From: JAVBLT01 sp031553315 | GTDB lineage: Bacteria > Verrucomicrobiota > Kiritimatiellia > RFP12 > DVOR01 | Direction of reading: 5' to 3' | NCBI GenBank assembly: GCA_031553315.1 | Contig: JAVBLT010000026.1 | Span: 1-17,580, forward strand | DNA length: 17,580 nt | Part shown: positions 1 to 7,950 of the stretch, in pieces | How the letters are laid out: each line of letters opens with the position of its first letter | Position numbering within the stretch: position 1 is the first letter of the stretch | Notes under the pieces: generated by a model | What the model was told of the DNA's origin: nothing | Databases searched by the model: none | The model's input: only the letters and a program-made list of their open reading frames with translations | Program-made: the position numbers and the translations under genes

Positions 1-2753
1 TGGTAGGTGTAGGTGAGGGTGGCGGCGTCGGGCTCAAGGGCGCGAACCCAGACGACGCGGTTGGTGGGGAGGATAAAATCGTCGTGAAAATCGGCTTCGG
101 TGCCGGTAAAGGGGGAATTGAACAGGCGGGAGCCTTCGGGGATGGAGCCGGCGAGGAAGTCGGCGGCGTAGGGGTCGTAGAGGTCGGGGGTGCCTTCGGC
201 GGTGGCGGGGGGGATCCAGAGCTCGAAGGCGGGGGAGCCGGTGTGGGTGAGGGTGAAGGCGCCGGGGGTGAAAACTTCGGATTTGACGACGAGGGGATAA
301 AAATCGCCGCAGGGGATGATCCAGGGGGCGGTGGGGGGATTGGATTGGAGGGTGCCTCTATCGGCGGGTTCGAGGGCGAGGGCGCCGACGGTGTAGTGGT
401 TGGTGACGCTGTGGGGGCCGCTCTTGATGATGAGGGTTTGATCGAAGAAGGTGGCGGAGGGGCGGAGGCCTTGGGCGTAGATGTCGCCGTCTTTGGGTTC
501 AATGCGGGTGAGGGGGGTGCCGTTTGTTTTGAGGGCGCGGATGGTGTGGCTCTCGGCGGTGGCGTAGCCGGTGCCGCCGGTGCTGTGTTCGGGGCAGGGG
601 CAGCAGGTGCCGGGAAGGTGGGGGGAGATGGTGAAGGCGAGCTTCTTCCAGTCGATGTCGATTTTCGGGCGGGTGGGTTGGTGGTAATCGCGGGTGCCGT
701 CTTGGTCAGAATCGTTGTTGTCGATGCGCAGGGCGGCGAGGCGGGTGGTGCCGGAAAGGGTCTTTTCGGCGGGGGGGGGCTCGGGGTTGTCGGGGTCTTG
801 GTGGGTGTGGCGGTCGGGGCAGGTGTGGCCGGGGCAGTGGCACTGGGGGCAGTGGGGGATGCCGCAGCCGCTGTGTGGGCAGCAGTGGGAAGTGTCTTCT
901 GCGTGGAAGGGGCAGGTTTCGTTTTCGGGGGGGCAGGCGTAGTGGTCGCGGGGGCAGCGGCAGCAGCCGGGCGCGCAGTGGTTGGAGGTGCTGTATGAGC
1001 AGAGGCTGGAGTGGAGGCAGCAGTGGTTGGGGATGATGTGGTAAACGCAGGAGGTGTGGTTTTCTTTCTCGTGGGCCTCTTCCTGACCGGGGATGGGGGG
1101 GGCTTTGGGCGGAGCACAACGGGTGACGGCATAGGGGGGGAGGGTGAAGGGGTCGGCGGTCCAGGGGCTCGGGGAATCGAAAAGAAGGTTGCCGCCGACG
1201 GTGAGGGGGCCGGGGGTGGTTTCGTTTTGGCTGAAGGAGAGGGTGGCGTGGGTGTGGTGGGCGCTGATGTCGGCGCCGGGGCAATGCCAGTGGAGGTCTT
1301 CGAAGGTGAAGCCGGCGCCTTGCGCGGGGGTGAAACGGAGGGAAAGGGTGCGGGTGAGGGCCGTGTCGTGGAGAGCGGCGTGGGCGCAGACGGTGCCGCC
1401 TTGCCCGAAGGGATTTTGGTCGATGACGGGTTCGACGCCGATGTGGATGATCTGGTAGTGAACGGAGGGCGGCGGCGCGGCGGTCAGCATGCGCGGGCGC
1501 GGCGTTTCCGGAGCGCGGCGCAGGAGGACGCTGCCGGGGAGCGCCTCGATGCCGACGCCGGCGGGGAGCTCGAAGACGGTACCCCACGGCACGGGCACCA
1601 CGGCCGTGTTTTCTCCCGGGAAGAGCGGGATGGAAGCATTGGCGAGGGTGAGGCAGACGGGGGCATCGCCGCCATTGTCGGCGCCGATTCGAACGAGGCC
1701 GCAGGCGGCGGGGTTGGCGCGGGCCTCGAGGATATCGGGGCAGTTGTTGGTGTTGGCATCGCAGGCGAGCAGCTCTTCCCATTCCCCGCGGGCGGGCGCA
1801 TGACCGAGGCGGTCGGTGAGCCAATCGGGAAAACCGTCGGCATCGCGGTCGAAATCGGGCACGGCGGGATCCGTGCCGCAGACGAACAGCTCGTCGTAAT
1901 CGTTCGCGCCATCACCGTCGGTATCGGGAGTGCCGGGATCGGTCGGCGGGAAGGCGATCAGTTCGAGGGTGACGCCACCCGTAAGATCGGTCACCATCAG
2001 CCCGCCTTCGCCCACGTGCCAGCCGATGTTCCGGTTCCAGGGCGCGCCTTGATAGGAGAAACGCAGGCCCCCATCGGCAAACAGCTCGACCGCCGCATCG
2101 GCGGCGGCGTTCACATCATCGAGAAAGACGTTTTTGAACACCAGCCGGTTTCCCGCATAAAACACCTCCGACCCCGCCCCCGGCGCGATACGGTTCAGCC
2201 CCTGAAAAAACGCGAATTGCGCAATTCCCCGGCGCAGGCGATTCTTCTCGCTGTTGGCCAGCGGATAATTCACCGGCACCGTCGAGTTGAGCGCCCCGCC
2301 GAAACACAGCATCCCCGATTGCGACACGCCGGCCTTCGCGAAGCGGTTGGTGTGGATGGGAAAATCCTCCCCCAGCGGCCACTCCGCCACCTCATGGGTT
2401 CCCGCCCACCCCGTCCAGAGATCGATAGCGCCTTCGGGGCGGTCGAAGACGGTGGCATCAAGCGGAATCACCCGGGGAAAATAGCCCGATTTTTCGATTT
2501 CATCGGAAAGCCCGTCACCATCCGAATCAAGATTCGGCTCAATCCCCGGCGCTTCCCATCCCTGCTGAAACCCCTCGCCGAAGAAAAGACGCGCCATCGG
2601 GTTTAAATAATTCTTTTGGGAATAACACACCCCGAGCGCCAGCAAAATCAGCACCGGAAAAAAGCACCGTCGAAAGGCGTTCAACCGCGGCAGGAGGGGC
2701 AACGCGATCAGCGCCAGAGCCAAGATGAAAAGCGCGATGGAGAGCGTAGTCAT
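1..2753 (-). CDS. Large membrane-anchored protein with TSP3-like calcium motifs and a Cys/His-rich segment (partial, C-terminus outside window)
   Basis: An uninterrupted frame of 917 codons runs from an ATG at 2753 to the window edge; I checked it for in-frame stops by eye. The N-terminus has two hydrophobic stretches (about residues 4-22 and 31-44) separated by a short Arg-containing loop, which suggests a membrane anchor. Aspartate-rich motifs of the thrombospondin type 3 kind follow: DSDGDGLSDEIE (76-87), DTDGDGANDYDE (277-288), DRDADGFPDW (302-311) and a last one near 677-692. Residues about 205-250 contain VELFADGGLRFSYQG, typical of a beta-sandwich found in surface proteins. Residues 561-651 hold 17 Cys and 15 His. 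The rest is beta-rich, unrecognised sequence. No good ribosome binding site precedes the ATG, so the start is the least certain point. Function is unknown; an exported, calcium- and metal-binding surface protein is an inference. Confidence 0.82.
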   Translation of the reverse strand, partial: MTTLSIALFILALALIALPLLPRLNAFRRCFFPVLILLALGVCYSQKNYLNPMARLFFGEGFQQGWEAPGIEPNLDSDGDGLSDEIEKSGYFPRVIPLDATVFDRPEGAIDLWTGWAGTHEVAEWPLGEDFPIHTNRFAKAGVSQSGMLCFGGALNSTVPVNYPLANSEKNRLRRGIAQFAFFQGLNRIAPGAGSEVFYAGNRLVFKNVFLDDVNAAADAAVELFADGGLRFSYQGAPWNRNIGWHVGEGGLMVTDLTGGVTLELIAFPPTDPGTPDTDGDGANDYDELFVCGTDPAVPDFDRDADGFPDWLTDRLGHAPARGEWEELLACDANTNNCPDILEARANPAACGLVRIGADNGGDAPVCLTLANASIPLFPGENTAVVPVPWGTVFELPAGVGIEALPGSVLLRRAPETPRPRMLTAAPPPSVHYQIIHIGVEPVIDQNPFGQGGTVCAHAALHDTALTRTLSLRFTPAQGAGFTFEDLHWHCPGADISAHHTHATLSFSQNETTPGPLTVGGNLLFDSPSPWTADPFTLPPYAVTRCAPPKAPPIPGQEEAHEKENHTSCVYHIIPNHCCLHSSLCSYSTSNHCAPGCCRCPRDHYACPPENETCPFHAEDTSHCCPHSGCGIPHCPQCHCPGHTCPDRHTHQDPDNPEPPPAEKTLSGTTRLAALRIDNNDSDQDGTRDYHQPTRPKIDIDWKKLAFTISPHLPGTCCPCPEHSTGGTGYATAESHTIRALKTNGTPLTRIEPKDGDIYAQGLRPSATFFDQTLIIKSGPHSVTNHYTVGALALEPADRGTLQSNPPTAPWIIPCGDFYPLVVKSEVFTPGAFTLTHTGSPAFELWIPPATAEGTPDLYDPYAADFLAGSIPEGSRLFNSPFTGTEADFHDDFILPTNRVVWVRALEPDAATLTYTY
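801..1073 (-). other. Cys/His-rich segment of the large protein (residues 561-651)
   Basis: In the frame of the long minus-strand gene, 91 consecutive codons encode 17 cysteines and 15 histidines, many as CC, HC, CxC, CxxC and HCPxC groups such as CGIPHCPQCHCPGHTC. Pro and Asn/Ser fill the gaps. The segment is followed by an acidic, proline-rich stretch. I verified each codon between 801 and 1073. It is not a zinc finger or ferredoxin pattern that I can name. Binding of transition metals or dense disulfide bonding are both possible. Confidence 0.8.
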
Positions 2754-3071
2754 AAAAGAATAATTTTCAGCGGCAGACCTTCCCATCCCAGGCGGAAATT
2801 CAACGCCGGAAGTTCGCGTATCCCGCACGGACTATGAAGACCATACCACAACCCGAACAAAAGGGCAACACTTCAACCTGGAAGACCGGTTCGTCTTTGA
2901 AAGCCTCGCGTGAAGAATGGGGTGTGTTGTTTGAAGGAAAGGGGAATCGGCTATGTGCTCTGTGTGCGAAGCCGATGGCGGGGGAGAAGAGAATTTTCAG
3001 GGAAATTGTTGCTTTGTTGTGCAGGTGTGTCGGCGGAAACGCGGAAAAAGGGCGTGGAAAGCTGAATGCGG

Positions 3072-3100
3072 TTGCATTTATCTGCGGCAACGTATAGAAT
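3072..3100 (+). promoter_or_regulatory. Probable sigma70-type promoter of the OmpA-family gene
   Basis: A -35-like TTGCAT (3072-3077) is followed after 17 bases by TAGAAT (3095-3100), which differs from the TATAAT consensus at one position. The start codon lies about 68 bases downstream, leaving a leader of about 60 bases. The -35 box is weak (three of six matches). Confidence 0.5.
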
Positions 3101-3154
3101 GATGCCAGTTTGTTTTACCCGGTTTGTACGGGAAATCACGATTGATTGTTAAAT

Positions 3155-3162
3155 GAGGAGGT
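3155..3162 (+). promoter_or_regulatory. Strong Shine-Dalgarno site of the OmpA-family gene
   Basis: GAGGAGGT lies five bases before the ATG at 3168 and is close to a perfect match to the 16S rRNA 3' end. It fixes this start and is much stronger than the sites of the neighbouring genes, which fits a highly made envelope protein. Confidence 0.75.
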
Positions 3163-3167
3163 AGTGA

Positions 3168-4244
3168 ATGAAGAAATGCATGATTGCCGTCGCCGTTTTG
3201 ATGTGCTGCGGGCAGGCGATTGCCGAGTCGTCGGATTGCGGCAGCTGGTATGTGAGCCCCGGCGTGGGGGTGATGTTCATGAATACGCACAGCCGCGGCG
3301 ATGTCCGTGACAAGACTCCGGTCTATATGTCGCTGGGCGTTGGCTACAATTTCCCTGATTCTCCTTTCGGTCTCGAGGTGGGCGGCCTTTTCGCGATGCA
3401 TTTCAATGCGAGCTCTCACTCGGGCCTCAATCAGCTCGGAGGGGCTTATATCGATGGTTCCTACCACTTCAACCGTTATGGGCGGGTGGATCCTTACATC
3501 ACTTTGGGCATCGGCGGTTTCTGGGGCGATGAAGGCAAACCCTTCCCCTCCGACACGCAGGGCGTGATGACCGGTCGCGCCGGCGCCGGCGTGCTCTTTC
3601 ATATGACCGACAACCTGGCTTTGCGCGCCAACGGCAGCTTCAACCTCATCCTCAGCGATCCTTCGCAGTCGTTTGAGACGGTCGATTTGGGTCTGGTCTA
3701 TTCCTTTGGCGGCGGCAAGTGCTCCTCCAACCGTGAGTGTCTCTCCTCGACCGGTCCCGCCGATGCGGGCGCCGCCGCTTACAACCAGAACCTCGGCAAG
3801 CAGTATGCCGGCACGCTGACCGACACCACTCCCGCCGATTCGCTTGATACGATGAAGCTTGAGCTGCGCGTGAATTACGATCGCGACGTCTCCATCATCA
3901 AGCCCGAGTATTATCCGGCGCTTGATGAAATCGTTCGCGTAATCAAAAAAGCCATGGCGCAGAACCCCAACGTCACCGTCAGTGTGGAAGGCCATGCCGA
4001 CCAGACCCACGGTTCCAAGCTCGCCCACAACCAGAAGCTCTCCGAGGATCGCGCCAATGCCGTTCAGGATTACCTGATCAGCAATGGTATTCCCGTCGCG
4101 AAAATCAATGCGGTCGGCTACGGTTACAGCCGCCCGAAGGTGGCTCCGAACCTTGACACAGGCAACCCTGAAAACCGCCGCACTGAGATTTTCATCAACG
4201 GCGTGGGCGGCACAGCCAATCGCGACACTCTGCGCAGCAAATAA
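3168..4244 (+). CDS. OmpA-family outer-membrane protein
   Basis: The 358-residue product starts with a signal peptide (residues 1-19, ending AIA before Glu20). Residues about 25-190 alternate polar and aromatic/glycine residues as in an eight-stranded barrel (for example PVYMSLGVGYNFP, VDPYITLGIGGFWGD, LALRANGSFNLILSD). A short linker leads to a C-terminal OmpA domain (about 228-345) with the peptidoglycan-binding signature: VSVEGHADQTHGS, NQKLSEDRANAVQDYL, INAVGYGYSRP and NPENRRTEIF. Such proteins tether the outer membrane to the cell wall. The gene has its own promoter and strong ribosome binding site and is followed by a likely terminator, so it is probably monocistronic. The similarity does not say whether it also acts as a porin. 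Confidence 0.95.
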   Translation: MKKCMIAVAVLMCCGQAIAESSDCGSWYVSPGVGVMFMNTHSRGDVRDKTPVYMSLGVGYNFPDSPFGLEVGGLFAMHFNASSHSGLNQLGGAYIDGSYHFNRYGRVDPYITLGIGGFWGDEGKPFPSDTQGVMTGRAGAGVLFHMTDNLALRANGSFNLILSDPSQSFETVDLGLVYSFGGGKCSSNRECLSSTGPADAGAAAYNQNLGKQYAGTLTDTTPADSLDTMKLELRVNYDRDVSIIKPEYYPALDEIVRVIKKAMAQNPNVTVSVEGHADQTHGSKLAHNQKLSEDRANAVQDYLISNGIPVAKINAVGYGYSRPKVAPNLDTGNPENRRTEIFINGVGGTANRDTLRSK

Positions 4245-4263
4245 CCCCAGCGGCTGTCAGTGA

Positions 4264-4337
4264 AAAACAGGCAGTGGAAACCCGGTTCAGCTCGTTCACC
4301 TCGCGTGAGCGGTCGCGGTGCTTCCACTGCCGGTTTT
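4264..4337 (+). terminator. Probable rho-independent terminator after the OmpA-family gene
   Basis: GGCAGTGGAA (4270-4279) pairs with TTCCACTGCC (4322-4331). After one mismatch the stem extends through AAAAC (4264-4268) with GTTTT (4333-4337), giving about 15 pairs. The 42-base loop can form its own smaller hairpin. Only a short T-run follows (GGTTTTAATTT), and the long loop is atypical, so termination may be partial. Confidence 0.55.
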
Positions 4338-4366
4338 AATTTAGCCGTTCTCTTTTTTCGTTTCAT

Positions 4367-5458
4367 ATGAAGATCATCACCCGCTACATTCTCCATTCTT
4401 TTCTTTCGGCCTTCTTTTTGGCGTGGCTGGTTTTGACCTTCGTGCTCTCCATCGGCCTTCTTTTCCGCGTGATCCAGCTCCTGGCCGACGGTCTCCCCTT
4501 TTCCACCGTGGGGCGTTATCTCATGGCGGGGCTTCCCGAGATGCTGGGATTCACGATTCCGCTGGCCCTGCTGGTCAGCGCCATGCTGGTCTTCGGCCGG
4601 ATGTCGACCGATAGCGAAATCGCCGCGATGAAAGCCTGCGGCGTCAGCTTCAACGCCATCATGCGCGGCCCCCTTGCCGTGGCGCTGATCTGCTCGGTTT
4701 TTGCCTTTTACCTTCAAAACGAGGTGATGCCCAAAGCGCACCTGATGCGCCGCACGATCCTCAGCGAGGCCAAGCTTGAGGTCGGGCTCGAAATTCTCGA
4801 ACCGGGCCGTTTTATCAATGAAATTGACAAGATGACTTTTTTTTGCGCCCGAAAAGAAGGCAATTGGCTCTACGGCATCTACATCATCGACCGGCGCGAT
4901 TCCCGTTTTGTGCGCGAAATTCACGCCGAGCGCGCGCTGGTCACTCAAAGCGGCGACGATGTGCGGCTCGACATGCACAATGTGAGAGTTGACCCGATCG
5001 ACGACAACCGCCCCGGCGTGGGTTACGCCAGCGATTTTTCCTATACCCTCGCCAATGCCTTCCGCATTCGCGCCTACAACAAACGCCTCAAGGATTACAA
5101 CCTCCGCGAAATCCGCGCCGAAATCGACCGCCTGAAAAAAAATGCCGAAGGGGTGCCCGAAAAGCAACGCAATGAGGCTCTTTCCAAGACCCGTTTCATT
5201 TTCAGCAGCCGCATTGTCTGGGCGCTTGCCTCATTTTGCTTTGTGCTCGTGGGAGTGCCGATGGGCACGCGCGGCCAGCGAAAGGAAACCAACGCCGGTA
5301 TGGCCATGTGCCTGGGAATCGGCATTTCCTTCTTCATTTTCCTGATTCTCGCGGAAACGCTTTCCGATAAGCCGCTGGCGTTTCCGTATCTTCTGGTTTG
5401 GGTCCCGGTGCTGATCTGCGCCGGGGCGGCCGCATGGCTCATCCCGCGCAACCAATAG
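4367..5458 (+). CDS. LptF/LptG-family LPS export permease
   Basis: The 363-residue protein has the YjgP/YjgQ layout. Three N-terminal membrane segments (about 10-35, 52-78, 98-118) are followed by a large periplasmic region (about 120-285, the beta-jellyroll that receives lipopolysaccharide) and three C-terminal membrane segments (about 288-310, 314-336, 340-358). The cytoplasmic motif DSEIAAMKACGVS (first loop, coupling to the LptB ATPase) is closer to the E. coli LptF version than the LptG version, but I cannot assign it firmly. Length matches the family (about 360). The partner permease is not in the window. lpxA follows after 29 bases, so both LPS genes are probably co-transcribed. No Shine-Dalgarno site precedes the ATG; the leader is T-rich. 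Confidence 0.93.
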   Translation: MKIITRYILHSFLSAFFLAWLVLTFVLSIGLLFRVIQLLADGLPFSTVGRYLMAGLPEMLGFTIPLALLVSAMLVFGRMSTDSEIAAMKACGVSFNAIMRGPLAVALICSVFAFYLQNEVMPKAHLMRRTILSEAKLEVGLEILEPGRFINEIDKMTFFCARKEGNWLYGIYIIDRRDSRFVREIHAERALVTQSGDDVRLDMHNVRVDPIDDNRPGVGYASDFSYTLANAFRIRAYNKRLKDYNLREIRAEIDRLKKNAEGVPEKQRNEALSKTRFIFSSRIVWALASFCFVLVGVPMGTRGQRKETNAGMAMCLGIGISFFIFLILAETLSDKPLAFPYLLVWVPVLICAGAAAWLIPRNQ

Positions 5459-5487
5459 CGCGGGCCCTCTGAAAGGATGCAACGATA

Positions 5488-6261
5488 ATGAGACACATTC
5501 ACCCCACCGCCATCATCGCCTCGGGAGCCCACCTCGCCGACGATGTCACCGTCGGCCCCTATGCCGTCATTGGAGAAAACGTCGCCATCGGCAGCGGCAC
5601 CATCGTGCAGAACCACGCCGTGATCGATGGCCACACCACCATCGGCGAACAGTGCGAGATCTTCCCCTTCGCCTGCATCGGCATGAAAACCCAGGATCTG
5701 AAATACAACGGCGGCGTGACCTATCTTCAGATCGGCGACCGCACGGTGCTGCGTGAATTCGTGACGCTCCACCTCGGCACCAAAGAAGGCGAATCGACCA
5801 CGCTCGGTTCCGACTGCCTCATCATGGCCTACTGCCACCTTGCCCACGGTTGCCGCGTCGGCAACCACGTGATCATGTCCAACAGCGCCCAGCTTGCCGG
5901 CGAAGTCACGGTCGACGATTGGGCCATCATCGGCGGCATGAGCGGCGTGCACCAGTTCTGCCGTGTGGGCACCCACGCCATGCTGGGCGCCGCCACTCTT
6001 CTGCGCCAAGACGCCCCCCCCTACATGATCACCGAAGGCCAGGATACCGTGCAGGTGCGCGGACCCAACGTTGTGGGGCTTCAGCGCCGCGGTTTCACCG
6101 CCGAAACCCGCTCCACGCTGAAAGATGCCTACCGCATTCTCTACCGCGAAGGCCTCAACCGTTCCCAGGCCATTGAGCGCATCACCTACGAAATTCCCGA
6201 GATCGCTGAAATTCAGACGCTGGTAAAATTCTACAAAGAAAGCGCCCGCGGTGTCGTCTAG
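5488..6261 (+). CDS. lpxA: Acyl-ACP--UDP-N-acetylglucosamine O-acyltransferase LpxA
   Basis: LpxA transfers a 3-hydroxyacyl chain from acyl carrier protein to UDP-GlcNAc, the first step of lipid A synthesis, in the cytoplasm. The 257-residue product is a left-handed parallel beta-helix: hexapeptide repeats fill residues about 3-190, followed by the C-terminal helical domain. Conserved family signatures are QDLKYNGG, IGDRTVLREFVT, AYCHLAHGCRVGN (catalytic His corresponding to E. coli His125), GVHQFC and LQRRGF. By hand alignment, E. coli Asp126, His144 and Gly173 are Gly, Glu and Ala here, and the HRGT motif reads HLGT. The AAAGGA at 5472-5477 supports the start. It sits 29 bases after the LPS permease gene, which matches its role. 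LpxC, LpxD and FabZ are not in the window. Confidence 0.94.
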   Translation: MRHIHPTAIIASGAHLADDVTVGPYAVIGENVAIGSGTIVQNHAVIDGHTTIGEQCEIFPFACIGMKTQDLKYNGGVTYLQIGDRTVLREFVTLHLGTKEGESTTLGSDCLIMAYCHLAHGCRVGNHVIMSNSAQLAGEVTVDDWAIIGGMSGVHQFCRVGTHAMLGAATLLRQDAPPYMITEGQDTVQVRGPNVVGLQRRGFTAETRSTLKDAYRILYREGLNRSQAIERITYEIPEIAEIQTLVKFYKESARGVV

Positions 6262-6694
6262 CACCCCCGATTCGGCGGCACGCCGGGCATTCATCAGGCG
6301 GTTCGCGCTGCGGGCCGCCTGCCCGGTCGTGGTCTACGCCTGGCTGCTCTACCTCTCCGCGGCGAACCGCGATCTCAAAGGATTCGTCTGCCTGATCGGC
6401 ATGTTCACCCTTTTCCTTACCGGCCTGTGGACGATCCGGCATGTGCAGCGTGCCGCTGAAATCTTCACTACGCCTGAAAACCGCGCGGAACACCTTCGCC
6501 TGCAGCTCCTGTTGGGTAAACGCCTCGGCGGGTGCCTTTGCGGCGTGGTTCTCGGCGTGGGGCTTTGCTTTCTCCGGTGCGATTCCGCCAGGTTCCTTTC
6601 CCTTGCCGTGCCCATTCTCCTTTCGGGTTCCGCCGCCATGGCTTTTCTGGGCCGCCAAACCGCCAAAAAACTCGCCAGATCACGTTTCGAATGA
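6251..6694 (+). CDS. Small predicted membrane protein, unknown function
   Basis: A GTG at 6251 opens a 147-residue frame overlapping the last 11 bases of lpxA. The product has a basic N-terminus (AARRAFIRRFALRA) and four hydrophobic segments (about 21-38, 45-65, 96-112 and 117-135), with a charged loop at about 66-90 between the second and third. It ends with a basic tail (KKLARSRF). Six or so cysteines sit in or next to the membrane segments. I do not recognise a family. Overlap with lpxA suggests translational coupling and an envelope role. The hydrophobic pattern is hard to explain as a shadow frame, but an alternative start cannot be excluded. Confidence 0.6.
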   Translation: MSSSTPDSAARRAFIRRFALRAACPVVVYAWLLYLSAANRDLKGFVCLIGMFTLFLTGLWTIRHVQRAAEIFTTPENRAEHLRLQLLLGKRLGGCLCGVVLGVGLCFLRCDSARFLSLAVPILLSGSAAMAFLGRQTAKKLARSRFE

Positions 6695-6861
6695 GTTTTC
6701 AGGGTTTTTGAAGAGGATTTTTCTTTTTGGCGAATCCTTGAAAGGGATGAGGTGAAAAAGCAAAAGCGGTGAAAAAATCCAAAGTTTCATTTTAAATATG
6801 CTCTAGGAGAGGTGGGGGGAAGGCCAGGCATTGCCTTGGTCGGAATTGAAATCGGGGTTGA
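6695..6861. other. Convergent intergenic spacer
   Basis: The spacer separates the end of the plus-strand envelope block from the end of mnmA. It is AT-rich with two copies of GGTGAAAAA (6751-6759 and 6768-6776). A short stem AAGGC/GCCTT (6820-6824 with 6833-6837) could contribute to termination after mnmA, but it lacks a T-run. No gene is supported. Confidence 0.5.
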
Positions 6862-7950
6862 TCAGACCTTCGCAGAGCTGGTGATCGGCGGGGCGGGGAG
6901 GGGATGGAGAATTTCGATTTCATCATCGCGGAGAATGGAGCCGCCGCCCAGAAGAAAGCCGTCGCGGTAAAACACGCAGGATTGCCCGGGGGCGATGGCT
7001 TCCTGGGGTTCATCGGGCACCACGCGGAAATCGCCGCCGGGCAATGGGGTCACCGTCACCGGGAAAAGGGCTTTGTGATACCGGGTGCGGGCTTGGGCGC
7101 GCATTGGGAATTGCCTCGGCTGAATCATCCAGCTCGCGCCGCGCACCACAAATTCGGCGCGTTTCAAATCATCGCGCCTTCCGGCCACAATCGTATTGCT
7201 CTCAGGGCGAAGCTCGGTCACATAGGCGCGCTCACCGGTGGCGATGCCGATGCCTTTGCGCTGGCCGATGGTGCAGGCGGCGATGCCTTGGTGGGTGCCG
7301 ATGTGCCTGCCGAATGGATCGACTACGGGGCCGGGGGTGAGCGCGGAGGCGGGAAGGAGCGGGCGGTAGTCGCCTTCGGGAAGGAAGCAGATATCCTGGC
7401 TCGATTTTTTTTGGCTGACGGGCAGGCCGGCTTTTTCGGCGCGTGCGCGCACTTCGCTACGCAGAAGGCCGCCGATGGGAAAGAGGATGTTGCCCAGCAG
7501 GCGGCGAGGAAGGCGGTAAAGAAAATAGCTTTGGTCTTTTTGGGCGTCGGCGGCGGGGGCGAGGGTTTCGCTTTCGATGCGGGCGTAGTGGCCGGTGGCG
7601 ATGCAGTCGCAGCCGTTGGCGCGCATGGCGGCGAAAAGGGCGCCGAATTTGACGGCGGGGTTGCAGAGGGCGCAGGGGTTGGGGGTTTTGCCTTGGCAAT
7701 AGGCTGCCCGGAAGGGCTCAAGCACTTCGCGCTTAAAGGTTTCGGTCAGGTCGACGGCGTGAAAGGGAATGCCGAGCTGTTCGGCCACGCGCCGGGCGTC
7801 GGCCTGCCGGTCGGGGTTGGTGCGCAGCTCGCCGTTGCGGTATTCGGGCAGGAGCATGTGCCAGGCTTCGACTTCATGGCCCTGTTCCAGGAGGAGCAGG
7901 GCGGCCACGGCGGAATCGACGCCGCCTGAAAGGGCAAGGCCGACCTTCAC
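6862..7950 (-). CDS. mnmA: tRNA-specific 2-thiouridylase MnmA
   Basis: MnmA activates the wobble uridine U34 of Lys, Glu and Gln tRNAs with ATP and inserts sulfur from a relay. The 362-residue length is normal. The N-terminal PP-loop SGGVDS (8-13) binds ATP. The first catalytic cysteine lies in TPNPCALCNPAVKFG (Cys93) and the second in SSQDICFLPEG (Cys188). GHYAR (120-124) and KDQSYFLYRL are further family signatures, and the C-terminal beta-domain (GEPGQ-like APGQSCVFY near 325) is intact. The GTG start overlaps the stop of the upstream HAD-like gene (GTGA) and is supported by GGAAGG at 7957-7962. It is the last gene of the four-gene minus-strand operon. Confidence 0.95.
   Translation of the reverse strand: MKVGLALSGGVDSAVAALLLLEQGHEVEAWHMLLPEYRNGELRTNPDRQADARRVAEQLGIPFHAVDLTETFKREVLEPFRAAYCQGKTPNPCALCNPAVKFGALFAAMRANGCDCIATGHYARIESETLAPAADAQKDQSYFLYRLPRRLLGNILFPIGGLLRSEVRARAEKAGLPVSQKKSSQDICFLPEGDYRPLLPASALTPGPVVDPFGRHIGTHQGIAACTIGQRKGIGIATGERAYVTELRPESNTIVAGRRDDLKRAEFVVRGASWMIQPRQFPMRAQARTRYHKALFPVTVTPLPGGDFRVVPDEPQEAIAPGQSCVFYRDGFLLGGGSILRDDEIEILHPLPAPPITSSAKV

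Larger units (their letters stand above)
2754..3167. other. Divergent intergenic spacer
   Basis: This 414-base gap lies between the divergent starts of the large minus-strand gene and the OmpA-family gene. It contains a promoter and ribosome binding site for the latter at its right end. Two opposed short frames (87 residues plus strand, 96 residues minus strand) cover the middle, but neither has a ribosome binding site or a recognisable motif, so I treat the stretch as non-coding. I found no convincing promoter for the minus-strand gene. Confidence 0.6.

Noticed and set aside
706..1824. Minus-strand Arg/Pro/His-rich frame of 372 residues
   Set aside because: It is out of frame with the real minus-strand gene; the Arg/Pro/His composition is typical of a frame-shifted read of GC-rich coding DNA.
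84..2606. Two long plus-strand frames (304 and 531 residues), Gly/Ala/Val/Glu-rich
   Set aside because: They are codon-by-codon antisense of the stop-free minus-strand gene, have no motif and no ribosome binding site, and show the composition expected of a GC-rich shadow.
2834..3097. Plus-strand 87-residue frame and opposed 96-residue frame in the spacer
   Set aside because: No ribosome binding site and no recognisable domain; the plus frame also runs over the promoter of the OmpA-family gene.
3078..6294. Minus-strand frames of 316, 347 and 399 residues opposite the envelope genes
   Set aside because: They are antisense to genes with clear family motifs (OmpA, LptF/G, LpxA) and have shadow-type composition.
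6904..7929. Plus-strand 341-residue frame
   Set aside because: Antisense of mnmA, whose catalytic motifs are intact.
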